DNA of 7,233 bases from Opitutia bacterium UBA953 (GTDB lineage: Bacteria > Verrucomicrobiota > Verrucomicrobiia > Opitutales > UBA953), in the NCBI GenBank assembly GCA_002293125.1, contig DBCR01000034.1, positions 1 to 7,233 on the forward strand. The letters are read 5' to 3'. The notes below the pieces were generated by a model. It was given only the letters and a program-made list of their open reading frames with translations. It had not been told where the DNA came from and did no database searches. Below are positions 5,299-7,233 of the stretch, one piece after another (position 1 is the stretch's first letter; every line of letters starts with the position of its first letter). The translations under genes were made by a program, and so were the position numbers.

Positions 5299-6000
5299 TT
5301 AGCCAAGCAAATCCCCGAAGAAGTCCGGCTGGTCCATCGCGCCGACCAGCGGAAGCACGAGTCGCTCCGCGTCGATCGCGACCCGATTCACGTCGGGCGA
5401 CACGCGATGCATCGACAAAGCTCGGTCAGGAGCGGTGACGGCGAGGCGGGCGAAATCCTCGGCGGCGAAAGCCTTTTCTGAGAGCCAGGCCTGGCGATCG
5501 GCGCCGGAGAGCACGACCGGCATGCGGGAGTGGACTTCGCCCGCCTCGCGGTTCGGCGCGACCGTCACCAGACAGAGCGTACGACGGTGCGTGCCGTCGG
5601 CGGCGAGGGCGAGCGACCAGAGCCCACCGACTGCGAGTGGGCCGCCATCGGCCGCGCGGAAATAATACGGGGACTTCAGCTTCCCTTCCGTCTTCCATTC
5701 GTAATAGCCGTCGATCGGGATGACACAGCGGCGATGGCGGGCCGAGTCACGGAACGTCGGGCGATCGAAGATGCCTTCCGCGCGGGCGTTGGCGTGGCCT
5801 TCCTGTTCGTCGGCCGGCGCCCAGGCCGGCACGAAGCCCCAAGGGAGCGCTTCGGTGCGAAGGACGCCCTGCTCGCGGCGGACGGAGACCAACGGCGTGC
5901 CGGGCGAAATATTATAACGCGGTGAGACCTCGGCCGACGGGGCCGCGAGGTTTTTGACGATCTCCTCCCAGCGTGAGAACTGGGTAACGCGGCCGCACAT
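5299..6000 (-). CDS. SRAP (SOS response-associated peptidase, YedK/HMCES) family protein
   Basis: A 233-residue SRAP protein. After removal of Met1, Cys2 (MCGR) is the N-terminal nucleophile that forms a thiazolidine crosslink with abasic sites in single-stranded DNA. Other family landmarks are RYNISPG (28-34, N30), LPWGFVPAW (52-60), NARAEG (71-76), IDGYYEWK (96-103, with E101 expected to take part in crosslink chemistry) and HSRMPVVL (157-164, H157). Length and motif order fit YedK. The start is fixed, because Cys must follow Met1 directly (ATG 6000-5998). In the family it shields abasic sites during replication. It sits 13 bp downstream of a small membrane protein gene and 27 bp upstream of the cupin gene, so it is probably co-transcribed with sugar genes that have no evident link. 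No SOS-box-like sequence was seen just upstream. Confidence 0.95.
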   Translation of the reverse strand: MCGRVTQFSRWEEIVKNLAAPSAEVSPRYNISPGTPLVSVRREQGVLRTEALPWGFVPAWAPADEQEGHANARAEGIFDRPTFRDSARHRRCVIPIDGYYEWKTEGKLKSPYYFRAADGGPLAVGGLWSLALAADGTHRRTLCLVTVAPNREAGEVHSRMPVVLSGADRQAWLSEKAFAAEDFARLAVTAPDRALSMHRVSPDVNRVAIDAERLVLPLVGAMDQPDFFGDLLG

Positions 6001-6013
6001 GCGTTCGGTCTGC

Positions 6014-6400
6014 TCAGGCTTTCGGAGGCAAGACGGGCGGGCGACTGGCGTTGCCGCTGGTGCGCAGGGAGTTCAGCACGACGAGGTTGATCAGGTGCAT
6101 CACGCCGAGGACGACGATCACCACGCCGACCGACTTGCTGAGATGTTCGACGACATCGATGCCGGTCTTCGGATGCTCCTTCGAAGAAAGGAAGAGGAGC
6201 ATGAAACCCGCGTTCACCAGGTAGAAGCCGATGATCAGCAGATTATTGACCGAGTCGGCCATCGTCTCGTTGCCATGGAAGGCCTCGAGGAGGAACGGGC
6301 GTCCGCTGCGGAAGAGCGTGCGGCCGACCCAGATCGTGACGGAGAGCGAAACCAAAAGATAGATGCCGTATTCGAGATAGGTCAGCGAATCGTTGTCCAT
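6014..6400 (-). CDS. Small three-TM integral membrane protein, conserved, unknown function
   Basis: A 128-residue membrane protein with three predicted segments, about 10-27, 52-72 and 89-109, and a short Pro-rich tail. Between the first two is a conserved-looking amphipathic stretch, WVGRTLFRSGRPFLLEAFHGNETMADSVNNLL (24-55). This pattern (GRTLF, then a gap, then ADSVNNLLIIGFY) resembles uncharacterised integral membrane proteins found in several phyla, among them actinobacteria; I know no function for them. There is no signal peptidase site and no catalytic motif. It lies 51 bp downstream of slyX and 13 bp upstream of the SRAP start. The start is ATG at 6400, without a Shine-Dalgarno sequence. 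Two tandem GTGACC hexamers (6415-6426) lie upstream. Confidence 0.82.
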   Translation of the reverse strand: MDNDSLTYLEYGIYLLVSLSVTIWVGRTLFRSGRPFLLEAFHGNETMADSVNNLLIIGFYLVNAGFMLLFLSSKEHPKTGIDVVEHLSKSVGVVIVVLGVMHLINLVVLNSLRTSGNASRPPVLPPKA

Positions 6401-6451
6401 ACCCGGAGCCTATGGTGACCGTGACCGGCCTCAAATCCTAAAACCGTCCGT

Positions 6452-6655
6452 TTACCAATGCGGCGGGCGCTCGTCGGCGGGCGGGGGCTGGTCGCCGGCG
6501 TCGGCGGACTGGCTTAGCTTGGCTTCGGTGCGGGCCAGGCGATCGGACAGCTTGGAAACCTCCCGGGAAAGCTCGAGGATGACCCGGTCCTGCTGCTCCA
6601 CGTGGCGCTGCAGGAAAGTCAGCCGTTCTTCGAGGTCGTGAAGCCGGGAATCCAT
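6452..6655 (-). CDS. slyX: SlyX family protein
   Basis: A 67-residue protein that is almost wholly one coiled coil. It begins MDSRLHDLEERLTFLQRHVE and continues through regular heptads of Leu/Val to about residue 48. A Pro-rich tail follows, ending in ERPPHW, the aromatic equivalent of the PPHY end typical of SlyX. Length and layout match the family. SlyX was named from a gene next to slyD in Escherichia coli and has no established biochemical role. I chose ATG at 6655-6653. The frame extends upstream to 6793, but those 46 residues lack heptads and overlap the divergent promoter region. It is the first gene of the six-gene minus-strand run, divergent from the Gly-rich membrane protein gene at 6784. 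Confidence 0.85.
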   Translation of the reverse strand: MDSRLHDLEERLTFLQRHVEQQDRVILELSREVSKLSDRLARTEAKLSQSADAGDQPPPADERPPHW

Positions 6656-6720
6656 GGAATGGAAGATGGCGGCAAGGGCGGGCGGGGCAAGCCGATGCCA
6701 GCCGCATATGACTATTACGA

Positions 6721-6735
6721 CAGCCGGGGCGGCTG
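6721..6735. repeat. Inverted repeat in the slyX / membrane protein divergent region
   Basis: CAGCCG (6721-6726) and CGGCTG (6730-6735) form a perfect six-base stem around GGG. It sits in the 128-base gap between two divergent genes, where an operator or a hairpin in either 5' leader could lie. On the plus strand it is followed by only four T after a gap, so it is not a good terminator. Confidence 0.3.
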
Positions 6736-6742
6736 ACTGATT

Positions 6743-6772
6743 TTGGCGATGGACAGCCCACTTCCTTGTAAT
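6743..6772 (+). promoter_or_regulatory. Weak putative promoter of the gene at 6784
   Basis: TTGGCG (6743-6748) and TGTAAT (6767-6772) match the -35 and -10 consensus at 4 and 5 of 6 positions, with an 18-base spacer. Transcription would start only about 5 bases before the ATG at 6784, again implying a nearly leaderless mRNA. It could be a chance match. Confidence 0.3.
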
Positions 6773-6783
6773 GGAATACCCGT

Positions 6784-7233
6784 ATGTCCGCACCCCAGGA
6801 CGAATCCGCGGAGGCGTCCCCCTCGACGCCGCTGCATCGACCCGCCCGTACGCTCTGGCAGCGGCTCGGCGGGGAAGGCTTGGCGCTTTCCGTCCTCCTC
6901 CACATTTTATTGGTGATCATCGCCATCGTCTGGGTCGTCTCGACCGTGACGGATCTCTCCGGGAAGAAGGACCCTAACACTTTCGCGACCGGCGCGGGTG
7001 GCGGCAGCGGCGGCCCGAAGGCCAAAGAATATAAGACCAAGCTGCAGCCCAAGAACGTGAAAGCGCTGACCAAGACCAGTTCGCGTATCACCAGCAAGAA
7101 CGCCAACGCGACGATGGCCGTGAGCAGCCTGCCGAGCCTGACCAATCCGCTGGCCACCGCCGGAGCCATCGGTGGAGGCAGCTCGAAGGGCTTCGGTGGA
7201 GGTTCGGGCGGCGGCATCGGCGCCGGCAAAGGC
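6784..7233 (+). CDS. N-terminally anchored Gly-rich membrane protein, partial at window end
   Basis: An open frame of 150 codons from ATG at 6784 runs to the window end without a stop, so the C-terminus is missing. Residues 1-32 are polar (cytoplasmic). Residues 33-53 (LALSVLLHILLVIIAIVWVVS) form a single membrane segment of TonB-like character. The outer part starts with a Gly-rich stretch (70-77), then a basic Lys/Thr/Ser stretch (PKAKEYKTKLQPKNVKALTK, 78-97, then SSRITSKNANATM), then another Gly/Ser-rich stretch (129-150). I recall verrucomicrobial proteins with a similar N-terminus that carry a von Willebrand A domain further on, but none of that domain is inside this window. A TonB/TolA-like role is another possibility. 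There is no good Shine-Dalgarno sequence, only GGA 8 bases upstream. Divergent from slyX. Confidence 0.75.
   Translation, partial: MSAPQDESAEASPSTPLHRPARTLWQRLGGEGLALSVLLHILLVIIAIVWVVSTVTDLSGKKDPNTFATGAGGGSGGPKAKEYKTKLQPKNVKALTKTSSRITSKNANATMAVSSLPSLTNPLATAGAIGGGSSKGFGGGSGGGIGAGKG

Noticed and set aside
6438..7229. A 263-codon minus-strand open frame spanning slyX and the gene at 6784
   Set aside because: It is a Pro/Ala/Arg-rich shadow frame with no domain. It overlaps the SlyX gene in another frame and runs antisense to the anchored membrane protein gene.

Overview
This is a GC-rich bacterial chromosome segment. It is compact, with short intergenic gaps and no mobile element, CRISPR array or rRNA. 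The gene mix fits a Gram-negative bacterium: a RodZ-type membrane HTH protein, a short site-2 protease, SlyX, a SRAP protein, a ROK sugar kinase, and a Gly-rich protein with one N-terminal membrane segment. Together with the near absence of Shine-Dalgarno sequences it made me think of Verrucomicrobiota. That is an impression, not a proven assignment.

Layout. (1) At 52-125 lies a plus-strand tRNA-Gly(TCC) with an encoded CCA and a plausible promoter. (2) From 142 to 2315 a minus-strand group reads, in order of transcription, a site-2 protease (2315 to 1668), a RodZ-like gene (1609 to 807) and an HNH endonuclease (759 to 142). The HNH gene has its own promoter-like sequence. (3) At 2476-3138 a lone plus-strand gene encodes a putative transglutaminase-fold protein and converges with the next group, only 6 bp apart. 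(4) From 6655 to 3145 there is a probable minus-strand operon: slyX, a three-TM membrane protein, a SRAP (YedK/HMCES) protein, a mannose-6-phosphate-isomerase-like cupin, a ROK sugar kinase and a GT2 glycosyltransferase. (5) At 6784 a divergent plus-strand gene starts and runs off the window end. It encodes a cytoplasmic N-terminus, one membrane segment and a Gly-rich, Lys-rich outer region.

How the genes may work together. The kinase, cupin and glycosyltransferase sit 14-19 bp apart and plausibly link hexose phosphorylation and hexose-phosphate isomerisation with glycan assembly. The other members of the run (SRAP, membrane protein, SlyX) have no obvious metabolic link to them.

The most notable signal is in the RodZ-like gene. 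Its reading frame breaks exactly at a run of six T just after the transmembrane segment, and the missing periplasmic part continues intact in the -1 frame. This is a sequencing or assembly indel, a real mutation, or a slippage/frameshift site. I did not find a clearly new multi-gene system.
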